In this document: piece after piece, positions 15,442 to 23,043 of the stretch | Layout: each line of letters starts with the position of its first letter | How positions within the stretch are numbered: position 1 is the first letter of the stretch | DNA from: JBQTIU01 sp052387815 | GTDB lineage: Bacteria; Pseudomonadota; Alphaproteobacteria; CACIAM-22H2 | Direction: 5' to 3' | NCBI GenBank assembly: GCA_052387815.1 | Contig: JBQTIU010000088.1 | Location: forward strand, 1-23,839 | DNA length: 23,839 bases | Translations under genes and position numbers: made by a program | The notes under the pieces: generated by a model | Seen by the model: the letters and a program-made list of their open reading frames with translations, nothing else | Databases searched by the model: none | What the model was told of the DNA's origin: nothing

Positions 15442-16533
15442 ATGAAACGTCGCAGTTTTATCGCCGGCGGGGCGGCTGGCACGCTCGCCGCCGCCCTCCC
15501 CGCGCCCGCCATCAGCCAGGGACGCATGGAGTGGCGCATGGTCACGAGCTGGCCGAAGGGCTTGCCGGGTCTGGGAACCTCCGCCGAGAAGCTCGCCCAG
15601 CGCATCGGCCAAATGTCCGACGGGCGGCTCACCGTCAAGGTGTTCGCGGCCGGCGAACTGGTGCCGGCGCTGCAGGTCTTCGACGCGGTCTCGGCCGGGA
15701 CCGCCGAGCTCGGCCATGACGCCTCGTATTACCATCTCGGCAAGCACCGGGCGACCGCGTTCTTCACGTCGGTTCCCTTCGGGCTTACGGCCGGCGAGCA
15801 GACGGCCTGGATCCATTACGGCGGCGGGCAGGAGTTGTGGGACCAGCTCTACGCGCCGTTCAACCTCAAGCCGTTCATCGCCGGCAATACCGGCACTCAG
15901 TACCTCGGCTGGTACCGCAAAGAGATCAAGTCGGTGGACGACTACAAGGGCCTCAAGAAGCGCATGCCGGGCCTCGGCGGCGAGGTCATCAAGAAGCTCG
16001 GCGCCAGCGTCGTGCTGATGCCGGGCGGCGAGATCTTCGCGGCGTTGCAGTCCGGCGCCATCGATGCGACCGAATGGATCGGCCCCTACAACGACCTGAC
16101 CCTCGGCTTCTACCAGGTGGCCAAGTTCTACTACGGCCCCGGCTTCCATGAGCCCGGCTCCAGCCTGGAACTGATCGTCGACAAGCGCAAGTACGACCCG
16201 CTGCCCGCCGACCTCAAGCAGATCATCACGGTCGCCGCCCAGGCGGGCCACGACGACGTGCTCGCCGAGTTCAACATGCGCTCCGGCACCGCGCTCGAGA
16301 CGCTGCGGACCAAGCACGGGGTGCAGATCCGGCGCACGCCCAACGAGGTCCTGACCGCGCTCGGCCAAGCCTCCGGCGAGGTCATGGCCGAGGAGCGCGA
16401 CAAGGCCGACGCGATCGGCAAGAAGATCTTCGCGTCGTTCCTGGCGGCGCGCAAGGACATGATTCTGCACATGCGCTACGGCGAGCAGGCCTTTCTCAAC
16501 GCTCGTGCGCTGGCCTTCAAGTACATCACCTAA
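15442..16533 (+). CDS. TRAP transporter periplasmic substrate-binding protein (DctP/TakP-like)
   Basis: Periplasmic receptor of a tripartite (TRAP) transporter; it captures an organic acid and passes it to the DctQM permease. 363 residues. The N-terminus MKRRSFIAGG carries a twin-arginine motif (RRSFI) followed by a hydrophobic stretch and PAPAISQG, the likely cleavage region, so Tat export is plausible. The mature protein resembles TakP, the alpha-keto-acid receptor of Rhodobacter: AGELVPALQVFDAVSAGT, YYHLGK, VPFGL, GNTGTQYLGWYRKEI, DATEWIGPYND, and GFYQVAKFYYGPGFHEPG. In that subfamily the W-GPY-D segment and the Arg/Lys of GWYRKEI form the ligand site. A 2-oxo acid or related carboxylate is therefore the best guess. 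It has its own promoter and faces the permease genes convergently. Confidence 0.93.
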   Translation: MKRRSFIAGGAAGTLAAALPAPAISQGRMEWRMVTSWPKGLPGLGTSAEKLAQRIGQMSDGRLTVKVFAAGELVPALQVFDAVSAGTAELGHDASYYHLGKHRATAFFTSVPFGLTAGEQTAWIHYGGGQELWDQLYAPFNLKPFIAGNTGTQYLGWYRKEIKSVDDYKGLKKRMPGLGGEVIKKLGASVVLMPGGEIFAALQSGAIDATEWIGPYNDLTLGFYQVAKFYYGPGFHEPGSSLELIVDKRKYDPLPADLKQIITVAAQAGHDDVLAEFNMRSGTALETLRTKHGVQIRRTPNEVLTALGQASGEVMAEERDKADAIGKKIFASFLAARKDMILHMRYGEQAFLNARALAFKYIT

Positions 16534-16555
16534 TCGCGTCCGCGCGCCGGCGCGA
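16534..16555 (+). terminator. Possible hairpin after dctP
   Basis: Directly after the dctP stop, TCGCG(T)CCG pairs with CGGCGCGA around a five-base loop, with one bulged T, and is followed by AAAA rather than a T-run. A second, perfect palindrome GTCCGCGCGGAC (16643-16654) sits next to the dctM stop on the other side of this 127-base convergent gap. Both could end transcription, but neither is a classical intrinsic terminator. Confidence 0.3.
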
Positions 16556-16660
16556 AAACCGGACACCGGTCGGCACACGAGACGACCACGCCGGTGCGGG
16601 TCTTGCCGATCCGCCCCGACACCGTCGCGCGCCTCCTCGCGCGTCCGCGCGGACAGGCGC

Positions 16661-18322
16661 TTAATCCTCGTCCATCTGGGTCGGATCGACCTCGGGCGTC
16701 GTGATGTCCGGGGCGGGCGCCGCCACCACGACTTCGGAGCGGTAGATCAGGTCGGGCAGCCAGGTGGCGATGGCCGGAAACGCCCACAGGATGAACATGC
16801 ACGCCACCTGCATGGCGACGAAGGGGATGATCCCGCGATAGATGTGCCCGGTCGCCACCTCGGGCGGCGCCACGCCCCGCAAATAGAACAGCGAGAAGCC
16901 GAACGGCGGGGTCAGGAAGCTGGTCTGCAGGTTGACCCCCATGAGGACCCCGAGCCAGATCGGGTCGATATCCATCTTGAGCAGGATCGGCCCGGCGATC
17001 GGCACGACGATGAAGATGATCTCGAAGGTGTCGAGGAAAAATCCCAGGATGAACATGACGAGCATGACCACGAACAGCGCACCGTCGCGCCCGCCCGGCA
17101 TCTGGACAAGGAATTCCTCGACCATGGCATCCCCGCCCAGGCCCCGGAAGGTCAGCGAGAAAACCGAGGCCCCCAGCAGGATGACGAACACCATCGAGGT
17201 GATCTGCATGGTCGAGCGCATGACCGCGACCAGCACCGCCATGAAGGTCTGCCGCGTGTCCGCCTGAGAGAGCACGAACAGGCTCACCGCGAGCAGCACG
17301 GCGGACAAGGCGCTCAACAGGCCGCCGGCGCCGAACCACCCGCCGAGGACGAACAGCGCGCCCATGAACAGGAGCCAGAACCAGAACAGCTCCTTTTCCA
17401 CGATCTCGGGATGGCGCGCGCCGGCGACCTTCTCCGCCGCCATCTTGATGACGGTCAACAGGATCGCGCCCAGCGCCCCGACCGAGGCCGATTCGGTCGG
17501 CGTGGCGATGCCGCCCAGGATCGAGCCCAAAACCGCGACGATCAGGAACAAGGGCGGGATGAGCGCGATCACCACGCGCCGGCCCAGGCCCGCCTTCTCC
17601 GCCGGGGTCATCTTCAGGGGCGGACAGGATTGCGGGTTGACGATCGATTTGTAGAGCACGAAGGCCATGTAGAGGCCGACCAGGACGAACCCTGGAATGA
17701 AGGCCCCGGCGAACAGATCGCCCACCGACACCGGGTCCGGCGTGAAATTGCCCTTCGCCATCTGCGCTTGCGCGTTGGCGCCCTGCAGGATGTCGCCGAT
17801 GAAGATCAGCACGATCGACGGGGGGATGATCTGCCCCAGCGTCCCCGAGGCGCAGATGATCCCGGTGGCGAGCTTCGGGTCGTAGCCGACGCGCAGCATG
17901 GCCGGGAGGCTCAGGATCCCCATAGTGACAACCGTCGCGCCGACGATGCCGGTCGAAGCCGCCAAGAGCGCGCCGACCGCGATGACCGAATAGCCGAGGC
18001 CGCCGCGCAACCCGCCGAAGATCTGGCCCATGGTGGTCAGCAGCACGTCGGCGATCTTGGATCGCTCGAGCATCACGCCCATGAACACGAACAGCGGCAC
18101 GGCAACCAGGACCTCGTTGGTCATCACGCCGAAATAGCGCGACGGCAGGCTGCGGAAGAGGGTCAGGTCGAAGGCGCCGAACCCGTGGCCCAGCAGCCCG
18201 AAGAGCAGCGACGCGCCGCCCAACGAGAACGCCACCGGGTAGCCGATCATCAGCAGGCCGACGAGGGCCGCGAACAGGACCCCCGAGAGGATCTCGCCGA
18301 TCAGGACGGGCGTGAGCTCCAT
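16661..18322 (-). CDS. TRAP transporter large permease (DctM-like), long form
   Basis: Inner-membrane ion-coupled channel subunit of a TRAP transporter. 553 residues, over 100 more than the usual ~430. Family motifs: VPLFVFMGVMLERSKIADVLL, GLGYSVIAVGALLAASTGIVGATV, GTLGQIIPPSIVLIFIGD, ATPTESASVGALGA and NLQTSFLTPPFGFSLFYLRG. Part of the excess length lies at about 300-360, where a charged segment plus an extra hydrophobic pair (LFWFWLLFMGALFVLGGWF; AVLLAVSLFVL) interrupt the usual spacing after ATPTESA. Long forms like this occur beside TakP-type receptors. The C-terminal ~25 residues are acidic and Pro-rich. It starts 10 bases after dctQ. Confidence 0.93.
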   Translation of the reverse strand: MELTPVLIGEILSGVLFAALVGLLMIGYPVAFSLGGASLLFGLLGHGFGAFDLTLFRSLPSRYFGVMTNEVLVAVPLFVFMGVMLERSKIADVLLTTMGQIFGGLRGGLGYSVIAVGALLAASTGIVGATVVTMGILSLPAMLRVGYDPKLATGIICASGTLGQIIPPSIVLIFIGDILQGANAQAQMAKGNFTPDPVSVGDLFAGAFIPGFVLVGLYMAFVLYKSIVNPQSCPPLKMTPAEKAGLGRRVVIALIPPLFLIVAVLGSILGGIATPTESASVGALGAILLTVIKMAAEKVAGARHPEIVEKELFWFWLLFMGALFVLGGWFGAGGLLSALSAVLLAVSLFVLSQADTRQTFMAVLVAVMRSTMQITSMVFVILLGASVFSLTFRGLGGDAMVEEFLVQMPGGRDGALFVVMLVMFILGFFLDTFEIIFIVVPIAGPILLKMDIDPIWLGVLMGVNLQTSFLTPPFGFSLFYLRGVAPPEVATGHIYRGIIPFVAMQVACMFILWAFPAIATWLPDLIYRSEVVVAAPAPDITTPEVDPTQMDED

Positions 18323-18332
18323 CGCCGGCGCC

Positions 18333-18869
18333 TCAATGGCCCGCGGCCCGGGTGGCGAATTCCTCGCGACCGGACAGCACGAGCGCCGATCGCGCCATCA
18401 TGGCGAGCGCCTGCAGCCCGACCAGGAGCGCGAACAACAGCAAGGTCGATTTGAGCAGGTAGAGCGCCGGCAAGCCCGCCGGCTGCTGCGAGCCCTCGCC
18501 GATCGCCAGCGAGGCGACGAAGAACGGCCACGATTCGACGAACACGACGGTCATGAACGGCAGTGCGAACACGACGGTGCCGATGAGATCCACCCACGCC
18601 TTGTTGCGCACGCTCATCGGCGCGTAAAAGATGTCGACCCGGACATGGCCGCCATAGAGGAAGGTGTAGCCGGCGCCGACCATGAAGACGATGGCGTACT
18701 GCCAGACGTAGAGCTCCTGCAGCCAGATGAAGCCGAACCCGACGACGTAGCGCAAATAGACGGTGAGGAAGCACACCACGACGGTGCCGAGCGCGAGCCA
18801 GGCGACCACGCGGCCGACCGCCTCGTTCAGCCGGTCGACGGCGCGGATATACGCGATGAGTGCCCGCAT
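18333..18869 (-). CDS. TRAP transporter small permease (DctQ-like)
   Basis: Four-helix membrane subunit that pairs with DctM. 178 residues. It starts MRALIAYIRAVDRLNEAVGR at ATG 18869. The helix pair after it and the conserved WLQELYVWQYAIVFMVGAGYTFLYGGHVRVDIFY block are the DctQ signature. Helices lie at about 22-44, 52-72, 93-115 and 138-160. The gene begins only 26 bases after the parC stop on the same strand, and dctM follows after 10 bases. dctQM may therefore be read through from recO-parC, unlike dctP, which has its own promoter on the other strand. Confidence 0.92.
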   Translation of the reverse strand: MRALIAYIRAVDRLNEAVGRVVAWLALGTVVVCFLTVYLRYVVGFGFIWLQELYVWQYAIVFMVGAGYTFLYGGHVRVDIFYAPMSVRNKAWVDLIGTVVFALPFMTVVFVESWPFFVASLAIGEGSQQPAGLPALYLLKSTLLLFALLVGLQALAMMARSALVLSGREEFATRAAGH

Positions 18870-18895
18870 CGAACGATGCCCTTGTGCAGCCGCGA

Positions 18896-21121
18896 TCACG
18901 CAAACCGGTTCGAGCGCGGGAAGCCGGGCGGCGGCAGACGGCCCGCCTGGGCGCGCCGACCGCGCCAGTCGCGCAGGTAGCTCTCCGTGCGCAGCCCGCT
19001 CCCCGAACGCCACGACAGGCCATCGGCGAGGGCGAAGACTTTCACGTCGGCGAGGCCGCCGTCCTTGTAGCGCTGCAGGATCACGCCGCGTCCGCGGGTC
19101 ATTTCCGGCAGTTCCGCGATCGGGAACAGGAGCAACTTGCGGTTCTCGCCGATGACCGCCACGGTGTCGCCTTCGACCGGGCGGCAGGCCCGCGCCTCGA
19201 CTGCGCCCGCGACATTGAGGACTTGCTTGCCGGCCCGCGTCTGCGCCACGACCTCGTCCTCGGCCACGACGAAGCCGCGCCCGTCGCTCGACGCCACCAA
19301 CAGCTTGCGCGCCGGCTTGTGGACCACAAATTCGACGACGTCGGCGTCGTTGCCCATCTCGACCATGAGCTTGAGCGGCTCGCCGTCGCCCCGGCCGCGC
19401 GGCAGCCGGTCGGCCGGCACCATGTAGAACCGGCCGTTGGTGGCGAAGACCAGGAGCTGGTCGGTGCTCTCGGCCGCAAGCGCGAATCTCGGCCCGTCGC
19501 CCTCCTTGTACGGGATCTCCGAGAGGTCTTCGAGATGGCCCTTGAAGGCGCGGATCCAGCCCTTGGCGGAACACAGCACGGTGATCGGCTCGCGCTCGAT
19601 GAGCGCCTCGATGGGCACGATCACCGGCGCCAGCGCCTCGGCAATCATCGTGCGGCGCCGACCGAGTGTGGTCTTGGCCCCGAAGCGCTTGCGCATCTCG
19701 CCGATCTCGACGGCGATCGCCGCCCAACGGCGCTCCTCGTCCTTGAGCAGCCGACCCAACTCCTTGCGCTCGGCGGTGAGCGCCTCGTGCTCGCGGCCGA
19801 TCTCGACTTCCTCGAGCCTGCGCAGGGCCCGCAGTCGCATGTCGAGGATCGCCTCGGCCTGCGGCTCGGACAGGTGCCACTTGCGCATCATCGCGGCCTT
19901 GGGATCGTCCGCCTTGCGGATGACCCGGATGACCGCGTCGAGATTGAGATAGGCGACGAGATAGCCGGCCAGGATCTCCAGCCGCCGCTCGATGTGGGCG
20001 AGGCGGAACTTGGTGCGCCGCTTGAGGACCGCGTGGCGGTGGTCGAGGAAGGCCTGCAGCGCCTCGCGCAGATTCATCACCCGCGGGGTGAGCTCGGCGT
20101 CGATGACGTTCATGTTGAGCGGGACGCGGATCTCGAGATCGGTCTGGCGGAACAGCGATTCCATGAGCACCGCGGCATCGACGTTGCGGCTGCGGGGGAC
20201 GAGCACCAGGCGCACATCCTCGGCCGATTCGTCGCGCACGTCGGAGAGCAGCGCCAGCTTCTTGGCCGCCACCAGCTCGGCGATCTTCTCGACCAGGCGC
20301 GACTTCTGGACCTGATAGGGGATTTCGGCGACGACGATCTGGTACTGGCCGAGCGGCAGCTTGTCGACCGTCCAGCGGGCGCGCAGGCGGAAGCTGCCGC
20401 GCCCGCTCGCGTAGGCCGCGGCGATCGCCGCGCCGGGCTCGACGAGCTCGCCCCCGGTCGGGAAATCCGGCCCCGGCAGCAGTTCGACCAGCGTCTCGAT
20501 CGGCGCCTTGGGGTGTTTGAGGAGATGCAGGAGCGCGGCGCAGATCTCGTCGATATTGTGGGGCGGGATGCTGGTCGCCATGCCGACCGCGATGCCCGCC
20601 GAGCCGTTGGCCAACAGATTGGGAAAGCCCGCCGGCAGGACGGTCGGCTCCTCGCCCTCGCCGTCGTAGGTCGGCCGAAAATCGACCGCGTCCTCGTCGA
20701 GGCCGGCAAGCAAGGCCTCTGCCACCGCGGTGAGCCGCGCCTCCGTGTAGCGCATCGCCGCCGCGTTGTCGCCGTCGATGTTGCCGAAATTGCCCTGGCC
20801 GTCGACCAGCGGGTAGCGCTGCGCGAAATCCTGCGCCAGGCGCACCAGGGTGTCGTAAACCGCGGCATCGCCATGGGGATGGAACTTGCCGATCACATCG
20901 CCGACCACGCGGGCGCATTTCTTGAAGCTCGATCTCGGGTCGAGCTTGAGCTCGCGCATGGCGTAGAGCAGCCGCCGGTGGACCGGCTTCAAGCCGTCGC
21001 GGACGTCGGGCAGCGAGCGCGACACGATGGTCGACAGCGCGTAGGAGAGGTAGCGCTCGCCGAGCGCCTCGGCGAGCGGCACGGGCTTGATTGCGGCGGC
21101 CGGGGCCGGGGTCGCGGTCAT
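18896..21121 (-). CDS. parC: DNA topoisomerase IV subunit A
   Basis: Breakage-reunion subunit of topoisomerase IV, which with ParE unlinks daughter chromosomes. 741 residues from ATG 21121. The catalytic Tyr is Y125 in AAMRYTEARL. Other motifs: YALSTIVSRSLPDVRDGLKPVHRRLLY, KCARVVGDVIGKFHPHGD, DGQGNFGNIDGD and GIAVGMATSIPPHN. The C-terminal domain has degenerate beta-pinwheel repeats and no GyrA box, supporting ParC over GyrA. I choose ATG 21121, 16 bases after the recO stop; an in-frame TTG at 21178 would add 19 residues overlapping recO. At the quinolone-sensitive position the protein has HPHGDAAVYD (A86, D90), Ala where E. coli has Ser. Likely cotranscribed with recO. Confidence 0.95.
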   Translation of the reverse strand: MTATPAPAAAIKPVPLAEALGERYLSYALSTIVSRSLPDVRDGLKPVHRRLLYAMRELKLDPRSSFKKCARVVGDVIGKFHPHGDAAVYDTLVRLAQDFAQRYPLVDGQGNFGNIDGDNAAAMRYTEARLTAVAEALLAGLDEDAVDFRPTYDGEGEEPTVLPAGFPNLLANGSAGIAVGMATSIPPHNIDEICAALLHLLKHPKAPIETLVELLPGPDFPTGGELVEPGAAIAAAYASGRGSFRLRARWTVDKLPLGQYQIVVAEIPYQVQKSRLVEKIAELVAAKKLALLSDVRDESAEDVRLVLVPRSRNVDAAVLMESLFRQTDLEIRVPLNMNVIDAELTPRVMNLREALQAFLDHRHAVLKRRTKFRLAHIERRLEILAGYLVAYLNLDAVIRVIRKADDPKAAMMRKWHLSEPQAEAILDMRLRALRRLEEVEIGREHEALTAERKELGRLLKDEERRWAAIAVEIGEMRKRFGAKTTLGRRRTMIAEALAPVIVPIEALIEREPITVLCSAKGWIRAFKGHLEDLSEIPYKEGDGPRFALAAESTDQLLVFATNGRFYMVPADRLPRGRGDGEPLKLMVEMGNDADVVEFVVHKPARKLLVASSDGRGFVVAEDEVVAQTRAGKQVLNVAGAVEARACRPVEGDTVAVIGENRKLLLFPIAELPEMTRGRGVILQRYKDGGLADVKVFALADGLSWRSGSGLRTESYLRDWRGRRAQAGRLPPPGFPRSNRFA

Positions 21122-21137
21122 CGGGGACGGGCCGGCG

Positions 21138-21890
21138 TCATCTACAAGATATAGTAGAGAATTTCCGCCAGCGATCAACGAATCGTAGGCGCGCCGGGGG
21201 TTCTTGCCGCTCTTTGCCGGCCCATAGGCGGCGCTCCAGGAAATGGCCGGTCAACTCCAGCCCGTGCAGGATCTGGAGAGGGTCGGGGGCCGCCGCGCCC
21301 GGCTTCAGGAACGCCGGCAGCACCAAGAGGCGCACGGCGTAGGCTTCGCCCGCGTTGGCGCTCACCGCCCGGCCCGAGCGCGGCGAAACATAGGCGAGGC
21401 CCTCGGTGCGGCCGGTGGCGGCGCAGCGCTCGAGGTCGAGGCCGAAGCCGAGATCGGCAAGCAGGCCGCACTCCCAGCGCACATAGGCGGCAGCCCAGCC
21501 GGTTTCGGCCGGCGCCGCGCCGGCGAGCTCGCGCAGCAAGCCCAGGCTCGCCTTGAACAAGGCGCCGTGCGGCTCGCGTTCGGCGAGCGTCACCTCGAGG
21601 AGCGCGCAGGCGGCGGCCAGCGCCGACAGGCGCAGGGGGTCGTCGAGCACCCGGGCGGCGAAGCCCTCGACCGGCTCGCACACATAGGACCCGAGATGTT
21701 CATCGAGGCGCGCGCGCCACCTCGCGGCGAGCAAGTTGCCGGGCTCATAGAGGCCGCCCGCGCGCCGCCCCGCCCCGCCCCGCACCAACCCCAGATGGCG
21801 GCCATGCAAGCGGGTCAACAGCGAGACGATCGCCGCGGTTTCTCCGTGGCGCCGCCGCGCCAGCACGAGGCCCTGGTCGGTCCACTCCAT
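21138..21890 (-). CDS. recO: DNA repair protein RecO
   Basis: Recombination mediator that helps load RecA on SSB-coated gaps in the RecFOR pathway. 250 residues. The N-terminal OB-fold region begins MEWTDQGLVLARRRHGETAAIVSLLT, as expected. The C-terminal part has WECGLLADLGFGLDLERCAATG, then LAYVSPRSGRAVSANAG, typical of alphaproteobacterial RecO. parC follows after 16 bases. In related genomes era lies directly upstream; here the era stop is about 1.75 kb away with accessory genes between, so recO-parC must have gained its own promoter or rely on readthrough. No strong promoter is visible in the 241 bases ahead of recO. Confidence 0.93.
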   Translation of the reverse strand: MEWTDQGLVLARRRHGETAAIVSLLTRLHGRHLGLVRGGAGRRAGGLYEPGNLLAARWRARLDEHLGSYVCEPVEGFAARVLDDPLRLSALAAACALLEVTLAEREPHGALFKASLGLLRELAGAAPAETGWAAAYVRWECGLLADLGFGLDLERCAATGRTEGLAYVSPRSGRAVSANAGEAYAVRLLVLPAFLKPGAAAPDPLQILHGLELTGHFLERRLWAGKERQEPPARLRFVDRWRKFSTISCR

Positions 21891-22011
21891 GAGGGCTAGG
21901 TAGCGCGATTCCCGGGCCCGGTACAGGGTTGGAACGGGATGCGAAGCCCCCGTCCGCGAGTCATCGAGCGCGCCGGCGAGCGATCGGCCTTAAGGGGGAC
22001 ACACTCGCCGC

Positions 22012-22109
22012 AGCGAAGGTTCGCTCCACGGCAAGCCGCGCGCCCTGACCGGATCGGTCATATAATCGGGCGCACGGCAGCGCCGTCGCCGTGCCGGCCG
22101 GCCCGGCAC
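22012..22109. other. Inverted-repeat-rich gap ahead of recO
   Basis: The 241-base non-coding gap 21891-22131 contains three perfect inverted repeats: AGCGAA-gg-TTCGCT (22012-22025), GACCG-gat-CGGTC (22047-22059) and GTGCCGG-ccggc-CCGGCAC (22091-22109). A TATAAT (22061-22066, + strand) sits right after the second but lacks a -35. The last hairpin comes 22 bases after the stop of the DUF4258-like gene and might end its transcript. No gene is visible in the gap. Confidence 0.5.
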
Positions 22110-22131
22110 CGACACGGCTGCCGCCATGCGC

Positions 22132-22407
22132 TCACTTCGCCAACAGCCTTCGTTCCTTCCGTCGTGTCGGACGATAGGCGGTGATGACCGAACTTTCGCC
22201 GGTCACGACAAAGCTCCCCCGGAGTCTCTCAAGTTGCTGCATCGTGCGCTTGATGCCACTGACTGCTTCGGACACATCCCGTCGCCGCAACAAATAGCCG
22301 TCTGCGACTTCGGTTCCGAATCTGAGAATGAGATCGACGTCCGACGGCCGCAATCCGCGTTGCGCCAATCGGGTCCAGCCGTGTTCCGTGAAACGCATGT
22401 CGGTCAC
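22132..22407 (-). CDS. DUF4258-like small protein, possible toxin
   Basis: Function unknown. 91 residues from GTG 22407; ATG 22398 would give 88. The N-terminus MRFTEHGWTRLAQRGLRPSDVDLILRFGTEV has the DUF4258 pattern: a His and Arg on the first strand and helix, an RG turn, then DV--IL--G. It ends with two strands, SFVVTGESSVITAYRP, and a very basic tail (TRRKERRLLAK). This size and shape resemble small RNase-like toxins, but catalytic residues cannot be assigned. Its GTG overlaps the TGA of the upstream HTH gene by 4 bases (GTGA), so it is translationally coupled, and it has no promoter of its own. The layout (regulator first, small basic protein second) fits a toxin-antitoxin pair. This is an inference from arrangement and a loose family match. 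Confidence 0.6.
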   Translation of the reverse strand: MTDMRFTEHGWTRLAQRGLRPSDVDLILRFGTEVADGYLLRRRDVSEAVSGIKRTMQQLERLRGSFVVTGESSVITAYRPTRRKERRLLAK

Positions 22408-22988
22408 TTCTCGTCCGCCTCGTACGCCTCGTACGCCTCGGCTTGCCACACAAACTCGTCCGCCTCGGCTTGCCGCACAAACTCGTGCACGTCGGGCTCG
22501 ACCAAGTTCAAGGCCCGCGCCATGTTGTTTGCAGGGGCGCCCCAAATCTCTCTCATAACATCGTCATCGCCCGACTTATCGACGAAGATAACCCACGCTT
22601 CCCCGCACGCCTCCCAAAGGGCCGGAGCGGCAGCAATCAAACGTGCATACTCGATGCTTGGTATGTTTTCAGCCACCATTCGCCCGACCGGGCCGCTGAT
22701 GTCCACGACGCTGAAGGTGTTGTCCATCTTCACGGCGACCCATTTCCCGGTCTGCCGCGGCGTACTCTGAAGAATAACTGCAAAGGCAAGTTTCGCCAGG
22801 GAGTCGAATTTGCGATTGCGAAACCAGCCGTTGACGGTCGTGACGGGGACATTGATGACCTCGGCAAGCCGGCGCTGCCATCCGCGGCCGTAGCGCTTCT
22901 CAAATTGCGCCGCCAGTCTTTCTTCTCGCAGATTGGCGACCAGCTCCTCACGCCGCGCGGCATCCGCCTTCGCTTCAATCTCGCTCAT
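22404..22988 (-). CDS. Helix-turn-helix protein with NARLIAAAPEL-like segment and repeat tail
   Basis: Probable DNA-binding regulator or antitoxin of the two-gene module; not a family I can name. 194 residues. Residues 1-32 are a charged helix; 34-66 (GWQRRLAEVINVPVTTVNGW, then FRNRKF) form a helix-turn-helix that contacts DNA through the VPVTTVNGW recognition region. Residues 100-128 contain VAENIPSIEYARLIAAAP then ALWEAC, a pattern common in phage-type hypothetical proteins. The tail (about 168-194) is acidic and built from 9-residue repeats (EFVRQAEAD, EFVWQAEAY, EAYEAD). ATG 22988 has a strong GGAGGG ribosome-binding site. It is preceded by a near-consensus promoter and repeated operator-like sites, so autoregulation is likely. 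Base composition is lower in GC than the flanking housekeeping genes, suggesting transfer. Confidence 0.75.
   Translation of the reverse strand: MSEIEAKADAARREELVANLREERLAAQFEKRYGRGWQRRLAEVINVPVTTVNGWFRNRKFDSLAKLAFAVILQSTPRQTGKWVAVKMDNTFSVVDISGPVGRMVAENIPSIEYARLIAAAPALWEACGEAWVIFVDKSGDDDVMREIWGAPANNMARALNLVEPDVHEFVRQAEADEFVWQAEAYEAYEADEK
22416..22487 (-). repeat. Coding tandem repeats (9-bp and 27-bp units)
   Basis: Two 27-bp units (22434-22460 and 22461-22487) differ at only two bases. They are preceded by two exact 9-bp units, CGCCTCGTA (22416-22433), that match the start of the 27-mer. All units are multiples of three and encode the acidic 9-residue repeats of the HTH protein tail, so copy-number change would lengthen or shorten the tail without a frameshift. 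Confidence 0.85.
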
Positions 22989-23014
22989 GATCCCTCCAAT
23001 CCGTTCATATAGAT

Positions 23015-23043
23015 ATTAAAACAGGACGAAATTTGCTTGTCAA
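23015..23043 (-). promoter_or_regulatory. Strong sigma70 promoter of the HTH/DUF4258-like operon
   Basis: On the minus strand, a perfect TTGACA (23038-23043) is followed by a 17-base spacer and TTTAAT (23015-23020). Transcription would start near 23008, about 20 bases before the ATG at 22988 and just ahead of GGAGGG. This is the clearest promoter in the window, set in an AT-rich patch unlike its surroundings. Confidence 0.75.

Noticed and set aside
16505..18454. A 649-residue plus-strand frame antisense to dctM
   Set aside because: His/Asp/Arg-rich, the antisense image of a hydrophobic membrane protein; no motifs.
18860..21154. A 764-residue plus-strand frame antisense to parC
   Set aside because: The minus strand holds an unmistakable ParC with catalytic Tyr; the plus frame shows no family features.
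22061..22066. TATAAT as a plus-strand promoter
   Set aside because: No -35 box, and no plus-strand gene begins for about 1.1 kb downstream.
22408..22545. A 46-residue N-terminal extension of the DUF4258-like protein
   Set aside because: The extra sequence is the antisense-free shadow of the repeat tail of the HTH gene in another frame (Arg/Gly/Val repeats); the family match starts at MRFTEHG.
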